62,457 bases of DNA from CAWUKV01 sp963923025 (GCA_963923025.1 CAWUKV010000005.1:1-62457), one strand, 5' to 3'. Positions 1-7,896 are shown, numbered from the stretch's first letter. Notes: generated by a model not told the origin, from the letters alone. Program-made: numbers and translations.

Positions 1-438
1 TTGACTAAGGGCGTGGAGCGTGCGATCGCGCACCCATGTTGTCATGACTTCACAGCCCTGGTTGACCTCGGCTAACAGCGCGACCAAGTCAGGTTCGTGG
101 CCTTGACCCAGTTCAATCCCTTCGATGACTTTTGCCGCTTTTGTTCTGAGACTACTATTTTGCTCCTCCAGCTCAGCGGAAATCGGTTCCATAAATATCC
201 CTTGCTGCCAGCCGACGGGATTGTCTAGGTCGTAGAAATCAAGCTGAGGAGAGGCTTTGAGCACCGCAGCAGGTCCAGATGCCGTGCCTGCGCCATAGGA
301 TACTGTGACCTCCCAAGGCACACCTAGAATGATGATGTCTGCCGAGTCGTAGTCAAACGGAAACCCAAACAGCTGACCATTGCTGAGCCCCGCCTCACTG
401 GGGTCGAAACTGGCTAAAATTTCTGCTTTAGTCGGCAT
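1..438 (-). CDS. Agmatinase-family ureohydrolase, N-terminal part (cut by window edge)
   Basis: This is the first 146 codons of a protein that runs off the left edge. The translation begins MPTKAEILASFDPSEAG and contains LGVPWEVTVSYGAGTASGP, typical of the N-terminal region of the arginase/agmatinase superfamily, metal enzymes that hydrolyse guanidino compounds to urea plus an amine. The His/Asp metal ligands would lie in the missing part. The gene starts 30 nt after the stop of the SpeD-SpeE fusion on the same strand, so the two are probably one polyamine operon, which suggests agmatine to putrescine. Some cyanobacterial members of this superfamily hydrolyse free guanidine instead, so the substrate is not settled by this fragment. 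Confidence 0.8.
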   Translation of the reverse strand, partial: MPTKAEILASFDPSEAGLSNGQLFGFPFDYDSADIIILGVPWEVTVSYGAGTASGPAAVLKASPQLDFYDLDNPVGWQQGIFMEPISAELEEQNSSLRTKAAKVIEGIELGQGHEPDLVALLAEVNQGCEVMTTWVRDRTLHALSQ

Positions 439-468
439 ACTGGCATAGGGAACAGACACAGAGAACCG

Positions 469-1752
469 TCAAGGCTTCAACATATTGGATACAAACGTCG
501 GCAGGCAAAATGCCGCCTTGTGAATGCCGCTATTGTAGTACTGCAAATCAAAGGCTTCCGCTATCTGACAGGCTCGCGCCTCGTCTAGGTCATCAACGGG
601 ATGGCGTCCCGCTTTGGTGCAGTAGGCAAAGCTCCACATGCCTGTTGGATAGGTGGGAATAAAGGCCAAATAGCTGAGGACTGCTGCTGGCTCAAAAATA
701 CGCCGCAAGCAGCGGTTGAGGTCCACAAATGCGCTCCGGTTGAAGTGGGGCGATTCGCTTTGGGCCGTCATGACGCCCCCTGGCGTCAGGCAGCGATAAA
801 CATTGCGGTAAAAGCCCTCGCTAAATAGTCCCTCCGAAGGACCTACAGGGTCAGACGAGTCAATCACGATTAAATCAAAGCTTTCATCTTGCGCTTTATC
901 CAAATAGGCAATGCCGTCGTCAATGATCAGATCTAGCTTGGGATGCCCAAAGGCCGTAGACAGCGTGGGTAAAAATTCCTTAGAGGCTCGTACAACGGCT
1001 TCGTCAATCTCTACCATAGTGACTGATTCGACCGTCTCGTGTCGCAAAATTTCTCTAACGCTGCCCCCATCGCCACCGCCAATGACCAGTACGTTTTTAA
1101 CCTGGGGGTTGATGACCATGGGCACATGAATGATCATCTCGTGGTAGGCTTTCTCGTCTCGTTCCGTACACATGACCATCTTGTCGACGGTCAGCATCTT
1201 GCCGTATTTAAAGGTGTCGAAGATTTCAACTAGCTGGTAAGGAGACTTTTCTTTGAAGAGACTGTTGCCTTTATGTCGGATAGAGAGGGCCGTATCCTCA
1301 TCGCGATCGGTGAACCAAACGCTGCGGCTGTATTTGGGCGTATTCAGCTTTTGAGTCGCCTGGTCGCGGAGCTCGCCCAGGTCAATATCTGTTTTCTCTA
1401 ATAGCTCTAGCTGACCCCGGTTAATTTCAACCGCCGACCCATGCTTGGCCTCAAATGCCGACTTTAAAAGTTCGTAAGAGACCCAAGGTGACACCGAATC
1501 GCCGCAGGTAAACAGATCTACCGCCGCATAGCGGTATTCTGGCCAGGTGTGAATAGCCAGGTGACTTTCTTGAATAACAACCACACCTGAAACACCGAAG
1601 GGTGAAAAGTGGTGAAAGACCGAACTGATAATCGTGGCACCCGATTCTTTTGCCGCATTGACCATGCTCGACTCAATGCGAGGCACGTCGTTGAGAATTT
1701 CAGCGGAACAGCCGTGAAACTCAACCAGAATATGCCGACCTAATGACTTCAT
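469..1752 (-). CDS. speDE: Bifunctional S-adenosylmethionine decarboxylase / spermidine synthase (SpeD-SpeE fusion)
   Basis: The 427-residue protein joins two polyamine enzymes. Residues 1-125 are a bacterial AdoMet decarboxylase, with QESHLAIHTWPE holding Ser63 (the processing site that becomes the pyruvoyl group), His68 and Cys83, at the same positions as in the well-studied Thermotoga enzyme. Residues 140-427 are an aminopropyltransferase with the nucleotide motif GGGDGG at 225-230 and the catalytic DSSDP at 298-302. Decarboxylated AdoMet made by one half can serve the other to convert putrescine to spermidine. The start at 1752 is chosen because AAGGA lies 8 nt upstream; an open frame extends 30 codons further but is unlike SpeD. 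SpeD processing would release a short N-terminal beta chain and leave a long alpha chain carrying the synthase. Confidence 0.93.
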   Translation of the reverse strand: MKSLGRHILVEFHGCSAEILNDVPRIESSMVNAAKESGATIISSVFHHFSPFGVSGVVVIQESHLAIHTWPEYRYAAVDLFTCGDSVSPWVSYELLKSAFEAKHGSAVEINRGQLELLEKTDIDLGELRDQATQKLNTPKYSRSVWFTDRDEDTALSIRHKGNSLFKEKSPYQLVEIFDTFKYGKMLTVDKMVMCTERDEKAYHEMIIHVPMVINPQVKNVLVIGGGDGGSVREILRHETVESVTMVEIDEAVVRASKEFLPTLSTAFGHPKLDLIIDDGIAYLDKAQDESFDLIVIDSSDPVGPSEGLFSEGFYRNVYRCLTPGGVMTAQSESPHFNRSAFVDLNRCLRRIFEPAAVLSYLAFIPTYPTGMWSFAYCTKAGRHPVDDLDEARACQIAEAFDLQYYNSGIHKAAFCLPTFVSNMLKP

Positions 1753-2150
1753 CTCAGTTATCCTTAACCTGTGACAGCTTCGAGCCGTGACTGTGCGCTT
1801 CGAGATTCGGCCATACAAACAGGCCGTCCGACCCGGCTTCAAAGCCTTTGCCGAACGGCCCTAAAGAACCTTATCCAGATGAGGCGATGGACAGACCGCC
1901 AGAATCGCAGAGTCACAGGGCAATAGAGGATGATATTAGCTGACGCATGGCCTACACAGTGTAGGCCATGACTGTCGAGCTCCCGGACATCCGCCGCTGC
2001 ATCCGTTACATTACGTCACACGCAAAAGCCTTGCGAGAACAAGGCGATAGCTGGGGCATGGGTCGCTTCGCTGGCGACGGTTTGGTCAACGATGTTGTAG
2101 CTGATGTTGTAGCCCCTGGCGAGGCCACAAAAGTAACGCGACGACGCTGA
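1753..2150. other. Intergenic region between speDE and the pirin gene
   Basis: This 398-bp interval holds the speDE ribosome-binding site, presumably its promoter on the minus strand, and the 25-bp palindrome at 1946-1970. A 60-codon open frame from 1968 to 2150 starts inside the palindrome and has no ribosome-binding site, so it is not called as a gene. Nothing else was recognised. Confidence 0.5.
1946..1970. promoter_or_regulatory. Perfect 25-bp palindrome upstream of speDE
   Basis: The arms CATGGCCTACAC (1946-1957) and GTGTAGGCCATG (1959-1970) are exact inverted repeats around one central base. It lies about 190 bp upstream of the speDE start in a non-coding interval. With a one-base centre it is better suited to a dimeric DNA-binding protein than to an RNA hairpin. 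The regulator is unknown. Confidence 0.5.
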
Positions 2151-2855
2151 CTACGCGACCATATCGAAGACCAACACTTCTGTGTTGTCCGCCGTACCCG
2201 TTAGCGTCAGCTCAGCCTCGTTAGCTACAGCAGCACCGTCGCCAGCGGTCATCGACTCACCGTTTAGGGTGACGGCTCCTCGGGCTACCTGCACCCACAC
2301 GGTGCGACCGGGCTGGATGGAATGACTAACCGAGGCATTAGTGTCTAGTACGGTGGCGTACAAGCTGACGTCTTGGTGAATGGTGACCGAACCGTTGCGA
2401 CCGTCTTGGGAGCCGATCAGGCGAAGCTGGTTGAGCTTATCTTCGCGGGTGAAGTGGGTTTGCTCGTAACCCGGTTCTAGCCCTTTTTGGTTGGGCATGA
2501 TCCAGATTTGTAGAAAGTGGACCGGATCAGCCTGCGAGGCGTTGTACTCGCTGTGCATGATACCAGTGCCAGCGGACATGCGCTGCAAGTCGCCAGGGCG
2601 AATGACGGATCCGGTGCCAATGCTGTCTTTGTGCTCCAGCGCGCCATCAAGCACGTAAGACACAATCTCCATGTCGCGGTGGCCGTGGGTGGGGAAGCCT
2701 TGCCCTGCGGTGACTTTGTCTTCGTTGATGACGCGTAGGTCGGCAAACCCCATGTGGGCTGGGTCGTAATACTGGCCGAAGGAAAAGGTATGACGGCTGT
2801 CTAGCCAACCAAAATTAGCGGTACCACGGGCTTGGGCGGGTCGTAGGGTAATCAT
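2151..2855 (-). CDS. Pirin family protein (cupin, YhhW-like)
   Basis: The 234-residue protein is a full-length pirin. The N-terminal cupin carries FPTHGHRDMEIVSY and MHSEYN, placing the metal ligands at His57, His59, His101 and Glu103 as in the E. coli quercetinase YhhW. Pirins of this type are cytoplasmic; some oxidise flavonols, but the natural substrate is usually unknown. The start has a textbook AGGAGG 7 nt upstream. It is divergent from a LysR-type gene across an intergenic palindrome, so it is probably that regulator's target. Confidence 0.92.
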   Translation of the reverse strand: MITLRPAQARGTANFGWLDSRHTFSFGQYYDPAHMGFADLRVINEDKVTAGQGFPTHGHRDMEIVSYVLDGALEHKDSIGTGSVIRPGDLQRMSAGTGIMHSEYNASQADPVHFLQIWIMPNQKGLEPGYEQTHFTREDKLNQLRLIGSQDGRNGSVTIHQDVSLYATVLDTNASVSHSIQPGRTVWVQVARGAVTLNGESMTAGDGAAVANEAELTLTGTADNTEVLVFDMVA

Positions 2856-2952
2856 TTGGAACCTCCTGAGGCGAAATCGCGCCGGGTTTGAAGGGAGCGC
2901 TTTTGAGGACAGTCCTATTATGATTTAGATTAAAATAAAATACAATAATCAA

Positions 2953-2977
2953 TTTAATTGACGTATTGTCAATTAAA
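2953..2977. promoter_or_regulatory. Likely LysR-type operator between pirin and lysR-like genes
   Basis: A perfect inverted repeat, TTTAATTGAC (2953-2962) and GTCAATTAAA (2968-2977) with a 5-bp centre, lies between the divergent genes. The core TTGAC-N5-GTCAA is a dyad of the T-N11-A type commonly bound by LysR regulators. Its place about 98 bp from the pirin start and 128 bp from the regulator start fits joint control of both. Confidence 0.65.
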
Positions 2978-3049
2978 AGAGGACAGTGGTGGTCTGGACA
3001 TCACCTCAGCCCGTGTCTATAGATCCGTCCGGGGAAGAGAAATATTTAT

Positions 3050-3085
3050 AGACAGATTTACAGGCAGATTTGCAGGCAGATTTGG
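3050..3085 (+). repeat. 12-bp tandem repeat (3 copies) in the lysR-like leader
   Basis: Three adjoining 12-bp units are AGACAGATTTAC, AGGCAGATTTGC and AGGCAGATTTGG. They end 19 bp before the ATG chosen for the LysR regulator. They could be iterated protein sites or simple slippage products; sequence alone does not decide. Confidence 0.6.
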
Positions 3086-3104
3086 AAAAGGGACGCGTTT
3101 GAGT

Positions 3105-4007
3105 ATGGACAAGTTTGAAGGGATGCGAGCGTTTACTCGGGTGGTTGAGGCCGGAGGATTTGCCGCCGCTGCTCGGCAGATGGCGCTGTCCCGGTCAGCG
3201 GTGAATAAGCTGGTTCATAACCTAGAAAACGACTTGGGAGTACAGCTGCTCCATCGCAGCACTCGCAAAGTGTCGCCGACGGAGACAGGGCGGGCGTTTT
3301 ACGAGCGCTGCCTGGCAATTTTGGCGGACGTGGCTGAGGCGGAGCGAGCGGTGTCGCAGTTCCAGGCAGAACCGCGAGGGCCGCTGAAGATTAACGCGCC
3401 GATGTCTTTTGGGGTGCAACATGTGGGGCCTGCGATCGCAACCTTTGCGGCCCGCTATCCCGACTTGCGCATTCAGCTCACGTTAGAAGACCGCTTCATT
3501 GACCCCATCGCCGAAGGCTACGATGCCGTGATCCGCATCGCGGCTGATGTCCCTGCGGCTAGTGTGGTTGCCCAACCGCTAGCACCGGCCCCTCGCGTTG
3601 TTTGTGCAGCGCCTAGCTACTTGGTCGAGCGGGGGGAGCCCAGGCATCCAGATGATCTCAAGTCTCACGCGTGCCTGCACTACGGCTATCTGTCAACGGG
3701 CAACAGCTGGCAACTGCAGTCTAAAGATTCATCATCTGGCGAGCTGATGACGGTCCCCATCAACAGTTCGTTTTGTTCTAACAATGGCGATGTGCTGAAA
3801 GCAGCTGCGCTGCAGGGGCTGGGCATTACACTGTTGCCCCTGTTTATGGTCGATACGGCCTTACAATCCGGAGCGCTTCAGCCAATTCTGACGGACTTTT
3901 CCCCTACTGAGCTGACCATTTTTATGGTGTATCCGGTCAATCGCCATCTGTCTGCCAAGGTGCAGCTGTTGACAGCTGCACTTGCTGAACAGTTCAGTGC
4001 TTTATAA
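3105..4007 (+). CDS. LysR-family transcriptional regulator
   Basis: The 300-residue protein starts MDKFEGMRAFTRVVEAGGF, with a winged HTH in residues 1-60 followed by a LysR substrate-binding domain to the C-terminus, the usual family length. The frame is open back to 2958, but the start at 3105 is preferred because family members begin right at this motif and the extension would translate the 12-bp repeats and begin inside the operator palindrome. The divergent pirin is the probable target. The inducer is unknown. Confidence 0.9.
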   Translation: MDKFEGMRAFTRVVEAGGFAAAARQMALSRSAVNKLVHNLENDLGVQLLHRSTRKVSPTETGRAFYERCLAILADVAEAERAVSQFQAEPRGPLKINAPMSFGVQHVGPAIATFAARYPDLRIQLTLEDRFIDPIAEGYDAVIRIAADVPAASVVAQPLAPAPRVVCAAPSYLVERGEPRHPDDLKSHACLHYGYLSTGNSWQLQSKDSSSGELMTVPINSSFCSNNGDVLKAAALQGLGITLLPLFMVDTALQSGALQPILTDFSPTELTIFMVYPVNRHLSAKVQLLTAALAEQFSAL

Positions 4008-4168
4008 GGACCGTTTTGGCAGGAAGTCCGGTATTTTCGGTCACAAACTGACTGCAATAGCCACTTATAGATAGGTCTGCTAAACCATCGATATGCAAGC
4101 AGGCCGTAACTCAAACGTTCGAGGACGTTGGGGGCGCGATCGCTACGGCACCCTCAGCAGTAAGCAAG

Positions 4169-4324
4169 ATGTTACGTCAAAATGAACTTCTACAGGCGGT
4201 TAACAGCACTCTGATGCGGTTATATCGGCAGGGTCGGCTTTCTCAAAGCCAGGTGAGGCGCTTAGCTAGACTCTATCGACAGCGCCTGCGCGATGCTGCT
4301 CAGCCAACCCAGTCCGCGCAATAA
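4169..4324 (+). CDS. Possible small basic protein, 51 residues
   Basis: A short frame encodes a Leu/Arg/Gln-rich, probably alpha-helical peptide beginning MLRQNELLQAVNST and containing RQGRLSQSQVRRLARLYRQ. No clear Shine-Dalgarno precedes the ATG and no family is recognised. It sits alone between the LysR gene and the exporter. The regular helical pattern is the only argument for a real gene. Confidence 0.3.
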   Translation: MLRQNELLQAVNSTLMRLYRQGRLSQSQVRRLARLYRQRLRDAAQPTQSAQ

Positions 4325-4414
4325 AGGACCCGACGATCCAAAGTCGCTAAACCACTGTCGTGATCTTCTAAACGCGTGCTATATGCTACCAGGGTTACTG
4401 CTGGACCTGTTCCA

Positions 4415-5278
4415 ATGAAGCCCTCAGCAATTAAGCCTGTTCTCCCACCGCCAACCTTAGTCATCCTGTCAGTGATTTCTACTCAGGTGGGGTCTGCCTT
4501 TGCCAAGACGCTATTTGGTCAGGTGAGTCCACTGGGGATTGTGTTCTTGCGAGTGGGGCTGGGTGCAGCCATTTTGCTGGCGGTGTGGCGGCCTCGCCTG
4601 ACCGCAGAAACCCGCAGCCGCTGGCGCACTGTTGCCGGGTTTAGCGTTGCCCTGACGCTGATGAACTCGCTGTTTTATCTGGCAATTGCCCGGATTCCCC
4701 TCGGCATTGCTGTAGCGTTGGAGTTTACCGGACCGTTGGGGCTTTCGGTCGTGAAATCGCGTCGTTGGCTAGATGGGCTGTGGGCGGCGCTGGCGGCGGC
4801 GGGTGTGCTGCTGCTGGCCCCCATCGGAGACTTCACGTTGGACTGGATAGGTATAGTGCTGGCGCTGACGGCGGGGATGTGTTGGGCGGCCTATATTTTG
4901 ACGTCGGCTCGGGTTGGTCAGGCACTGCCGGGGATTGATGGCCTCACCTGGGCTATGGCGCTGGGGGCCTGTCTGCTGGCTCCGATTGGTATAACGTCCG
5001 CAGGCAGCGCTTTGCTACAGCCCAATATTTTGCTCGTTGCGGCTGGGGTGGCGCTGATGTCGTCGGTGCTGCCCTACAGCTTTGAGCTGATGGCGCTGCG
5101 GCACATGCCGGTCAACGTGTTTGGTGTGCTGCTGAGTTTGGAGCCGATGGCCGCGACACTGGCGGGCATGGTGATTTTGGGGGAAACGCTGACGGTGCGA
5201 TCGCTGCTGGCCGTGTTGTTGATTTCTACTGCTGCTGCTGGTTCGGCCTGCTATCAGCCTAGAACCATCGAGTCGTGA
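4415..5278 (+). CDS. rhtA: RhtA-like EamA/DMT-family exporter
   Basis: The 287-residue protein is a ten-helix drug/metabolite transporter of the inner membrane. The segments IPLGIAVALEFTGPL and YSFELMALRHMPVNVFGVL match the threonine/homoserine exporter RhtA closely, so amino-acid export is the best guess. An in-frame start exists at 4376, but ATG at 4415 (MKPSAIKPVLPPP) sits directly before the first membrane segment. The start choice is tentative. It stands alone, with a hairpin at 5354-5407 after its stop. Confidence 0.85.
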   Translation: MKPSAIKPVLPPPTLVILSVISTQVGSAFAKTLFGQVSPLGIVFLRVGLGAAILLAVWRPRLTAETRSRWRTVAGFSVALTLMNSLFYLAIARIPLGIAVALEFTGPLGLSVVKSRRWLDGLWAALAAAGVLLLAPIGDFTLDWIGIVLALTAGMCWAAYILTSARVGQALPGIDGLTWAMALGACLLAPIGITSAGSALLQPNILLVAAGVALMSSVLPYSFELMALRHMPVNVFGVLLSLEPMAATLAGMVILGETLTVRSLLAVLLISTAAAGSACYQPRTIES

Positions 5279-5353
5279 ACCGGTGAGGGATAGGGTTTGG
5301 TTTTGGGAAAGAGGGAAGGGGCAAAGGGCTTCGGTGTGTGATTTTAATTAAAT

Positions 5354-5407
5354 GTCCCCGCCTGACTCAGCTGCTGTCGACATGACGGGCCAGCGTCGGG
5401 CGGGGAC
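5354..5407. terminator. Long hairpin between convergent genes
   Basis: GTCCCCGCC (5354-5362) pairs with GGCGGGGAC (5399-5407) across a 36-nt loop that can fold further. It lies between the convergent 3' ends of the exporter and the BON gene. There is no good U-run on either strand, so a terminator role is only probable from position. Confidence 0.4.
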
Positions 5408-5452
5408 TGATTCTATATTTGTGCAGCCTAGAATCAGCAGTACATCGGGTAT

Positions 5453-5851
5453 TTAACCGATCTCAACCTGCTTGGTGTCAACGGCATCAGCCCCATCGAC
5501 GCCACGGGCAACGCGCACCATTTTGTCGAGGATGTCCTGGCTGGGCACCTTACCCTTTAGCACGACGGTGCCGCTGAGCTGGGCAACCCACAGGGTATCG
5601 ATGTCGTCGAGCTGGCTGTCTTCATCGAAAGCCAGGGCAACGCGCTTAGCCAGACCGCTCTCGTCGTACTCGCCGGTCAGGCCAACGCGGTAGTCAGGGA
5701 TAGACTCTTCGGGAGATTTGTTAGATGAAGCGGTTACCGTCGGGGCCGACTTAGTCGGTGTAGTTGAGCGGGTGGGGCGGCGACCAGACGACACTTTAGT
5801 GGAAGCGCCCTTAGGCTTATCTGAGCCAAAAATTCTTCTTAGGAAACCCAT
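5453..5851 (-). CDS. BON-domain protein
   Basis: The 132-residue protein has a basic, Ser/Thr/Pro-rich N-terminal region (about 1-50) and a C-terminal BON fold (about 60-132) with VALAFDEDSQLDDIDTLWVA and GTVVLKGKVPSQDILDKM. BON domains bind lipids or polysaccharide in stress and envelope proteins. There is no hydrophobic signal peptide, so it is probably cytoplasmic or membrane-peripheral. ATG at 5851 is chosen because AGGA lies 10 nt before it; a TTG three codons upstream is too close to that site. It is a single gene. Confidence 0.8.
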   Translation of the reverse strand: MGFLRRIFGSDKPKGASTKVSSGRRPTRSTTPTKSAPTVTASSNKSPEESIPDYRVGLTGEYDESGLAKRVALAFDEDSQLDDIDTLWVAQLSGTVVLKGKVPSQDILDKMVRVARGVDGADAVDTKQVEIG

Positions 5852-5959
5852 ATTGTTCAAATCCTATAGCAGAGATGGATTGTGGGGGTGCACAAACAGC
5901 CCACACTGCTACATAGCGTACTGATGCTTTGGGTACAGATGCCTACATCTTCAGGAACA

Positions 5960-6088
5960 AATAAGATAACGGCTATGACCCTACAGACCTATTACCCCTT
6001 GACCCTATCGATACACAATTGCGTCACAGGCTAAAGAAACATCCCAAACCACTGACTGGCGCGTTCTACCCCGATCGCGCCTTTTTTC
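5960..6088 (+). ncRNA. Candidate small RNA ending in an intrinsic terminator
   Basis: The plus strand has a strong Rho-independent terminator at 6058-6087 with no coding gene within 700 bp upstream on that strand. The stretch before it has no useful ORF and includes AAAGAAACATCCCAAACC just ahead of the terminator stem. The 5' end is a guess. A cyanobacterial regulatory RNA, possibly Yfr-like, is a reasonable idea, but I cannot assign a family. Confidence 0.35.
6058..6087 (+). terminator. Intrinsic terminator
   Basis: GGCGCG (6058-6063) and CGCGCC (6076-6081) form a GC-only stem with a 12-nt loop, followed by six T residues. It points right and has no annotated gene directly upstream on that strand. 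Confidence 0.7.
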
Positions 6089-6248
6089 TGTCAGCGCTGC
6101 GCAACGCTATTGCTCAAAGCTGCCCAGCCCAGGGAAAAGTGCGGATACGCTAACAATCCGAACTGAGGGAAGGGCAGTTACGTAAGGGATCAGCCGATGC
6201 CCTTTCCCCCTTTTCCCCTTTCCCACCTCAAACTCGGATGCTAGAGCA

Positions 6249-6361
6249 GCCGCCAGATCCCTTAGGACAAGGCTGCCCAAACCTTCTTACAGGGCCATTT
6301 CGTTCTATGGCAAGCAGGATCACTGTACTCGGTGCCCTAACGTAAATGGCGCTAGCTATAT
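6249..6361. repeat. Dispersed repeat, copy A (MITE/REP-like)
   Basis: This stretch is related to sequence at 34405-34645 and 49362-49427. Shared blocks are AG(A/G)TCCCTT(A/G)GGACAAGG at 6255, CATTTCGTT at 6296, and the right end ending CGTAAATGGCGCTAGC and TATAT at 6361. The last 28 bp match the 49397-49424 copy at 26 positions. The internal CATTTCGTT and terminal AACGTAAATG are imperfect inverted repeats, so the element can fold. It carries no gene. Confidence 0.6.
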
Positions 6362-6375
6362 TTCTACGCACCCCC

Positions 6376-7896
6376 CTATCGGGAGGCTTCAATCTGCCGT
6401 ACTGCCGTCAGGGCGGAATAGCTGACGCCTGCCGTGCCTTCGCCGGGGTGGGTGCAATCGCCCACCAGCCATAGATTTTTGATCGGCGTGCGGTTTGCAA
6501 AGCCAAAGGGACCAAAAGTGGGGACGCGCTGACCGATGCCACCCACCCGACCCAACTGTCGCGCGGTGTAGCGGGCAAAGGTGCGGGGGGTGCCTGCCTC
6601 TACATGGATGAGATGGTCGGGTTTAAGGTCGAAATAGGTGTGGAGGCGGGCGATAGCCTGCTCGGTGTATTGCGCTTTTAGCGCGTCGTAGTCTGCTGCC
6701 TGAGCCCAAGCCTGTACGTCTGTGAAGGAGGAGGCGATGACCGTTGCCATCCCCTCTGGAGCCCGACCGTCGCCGGGGTGACTCACCGACACAAACAGGG
6801 AGTTGTTCTCGCCAATTGGCCCGTCGTAGTCGTAGAGGAACTGGAGGTGGGGCGGACAATTGTCCGGGATAGCGGCGCGGTCGACGCCCAGATACACCAC
6901 AAATGCCCCGGATGCCGAGGGTAGCTTCTCGACGCGATGGGCATACCCGGTTGGGGCTGCTTCGCCTAGCAGCTGTACCAAATCTTGTACAGTGACGTTG
7001 GCAACAACATGGTCTGCCGCTTCCAGCCAGGTCTCCCCGGTTTTCTGGTTGCGGACCTGTACCCGACGTGGTTGACCGTTGTCGAGTTGAATCTTTTCGA
7101 CAGTGTGACGCATGTGTAGTTCACCGCCGTTACGCTCTAGGGCAGTGACGAGCTGGTCACTCAGCACCTGCATACTGTCCTGTAGATGGAATAGCCCTTG
7201 TGGCGCTTGGGATACGCCCAACGCTGTCGCTGCGTACAGTAGGGCAGTCTGGTCGGCATCCACTTGGGAGTACAGCTTGAGCTGCAGGTCGAGAAACGTC
7301 CTGAGGCGCTGGTCATTGGCCAGTCCATAGCCTCGCAGCAGCTGCCCGACGGTTGAGAAGGTGTAGGGGACCGTCAGCAGGGTTTTGGGTCGAAGGGCTG
7401 TGGCCAGCTGCCAAATATCCCAGGGGTTACGCGGCGGCAGCACCGGGTCGTTGGCCTGAAACTGCCAGCTGTACTCAAACAGGTCGCTGAGCTTTTGCCA
7501 GAAGGGCTCGCTGCCAGGGAACTGCCGCTGTCGCTCGGCCCGCCACTGTTCGGGGTCGCGCCAGACGTTGATAGGCTCGGTCTCTCCGGGGAGAAATACC
7601 GCACAGGCCGGGTCGCAATGGGTAGCTGCTGGCAAGTCAATATTGAGTTCTTCAAAGATGCGGTGGTGGATGCCCCCCGGTTCTAGTCCGGCAACCTGGG
7701 TGGCCCCCACATCGAAGGTAAAGCCGCGTCGTTTAAAGGTCGAGGCGCAGCCGCCCGGCACAATGGCCTGATCGTAAACTTTGACCTGATACCCGCGTCG
7801 AGCCAGCAGCGCCGCCGCCGTTAGGCCCCCGATTCCGCCCCCGATGACCACCACCTTGGTGGAACGCCCAGATGCGGGTGGTGGTAACTGAGGCAT
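6376..7896 (-). CDS. crtD: C-3',4' carotenoid desaturase CrtD-like (CrtI/CrtO superfamily)
   Basis: The 506-residue FAD-dependent enzyme has the dinucleotide-binding motif VVVIGGGIGGLTAAALLARRG at about 15-35, followed by GGCASTFKRRGFTFDVGATQ, and the C-terminal LWLVGDCTHPGEGTAGVSY that closes the FAD site. The pattern is that of cyanobacterial CrtD, which introduces the 3',4' double bond in myxoxanthophyll synthesis. A CrtH/CrtO-like paralogue with another substrate is the main alternative. It stands alone, with its promoter facing the small acidic-protein gene. Confidence 0.8.
   Translation of the reverse strand: MPQLPPPASGRSTKVVVIGGGIGGLTAAALLARRGYQVKVYDQAIVPGGCASTFKRRGFTFDVGATQVAGLEPGGIHHRIFEELNIDLPAATHCDPACAVFLPGETEPINVWRDPEQWRAERQRQFPGSEPFWQKLSDLFEYSWQFQANDPVLPPRNPWDIWQLATALRPKTLLTVPYTFSTVGQLLRGYGLANDQRLRTFLDLQLKLYSQVDADQTALLYAATALGVSQAPQGLFHLQDSMQVLSDQLVTALERNGGELHMRHTVEKIQLDNGQPRRVQVRNQKTGETWLEAADHVVANVTVQDLVQLLGEAAPTGYAHRVEKLPSASGAFVVYLGVDRAAIPDNCPPHLQFLYDYDGPIGENNSLFVSVSHPGDGRAPEGMATVIASSFTDVQAWAQAADYDALKAQYTEQAIARLHTYFDLKPDHLIHVEAGTPRTFARYTARQLGRVGGIGQRVPTFGPFGFANRTPIKNLWLVGDCTHPGEGTAGVSYSALTAVRQIEASR

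Larger units (their letters stand above)
5852..6375. other. Long intergenic region between the BON gene and crtD
   Basis: This 524-bp interval holds the BON promoter area (minus strand), a candidate plus-strand small RNA ending in a terminator at 6058-6087, and one copy of a dispersed repeat at 6249-6361. No coding frame is convincing. Confidence 0.6.

Noticed and set aside
1753..1842. Thirty-codon N-terminal extension of SpeD-SpeE
   Set aside because: The ribosome-binding site and SpeD numbering (Ser63, His68, Cys83) both place the start at 1752.
1968..2150. 60-codon plus-strand frame
   Set aside because: It starts inside the 25-bp palindrome, lacks a ribosome-binding site, shows no family features, and ends at the stop of the opposite pirin gene.
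2958..3104. 49-codon N-terminal extension of the LysR regulator
   Set aside because: It would begin within the operator dyad and translate the 12-bp repeats; LysR proteins begin at the HTH.
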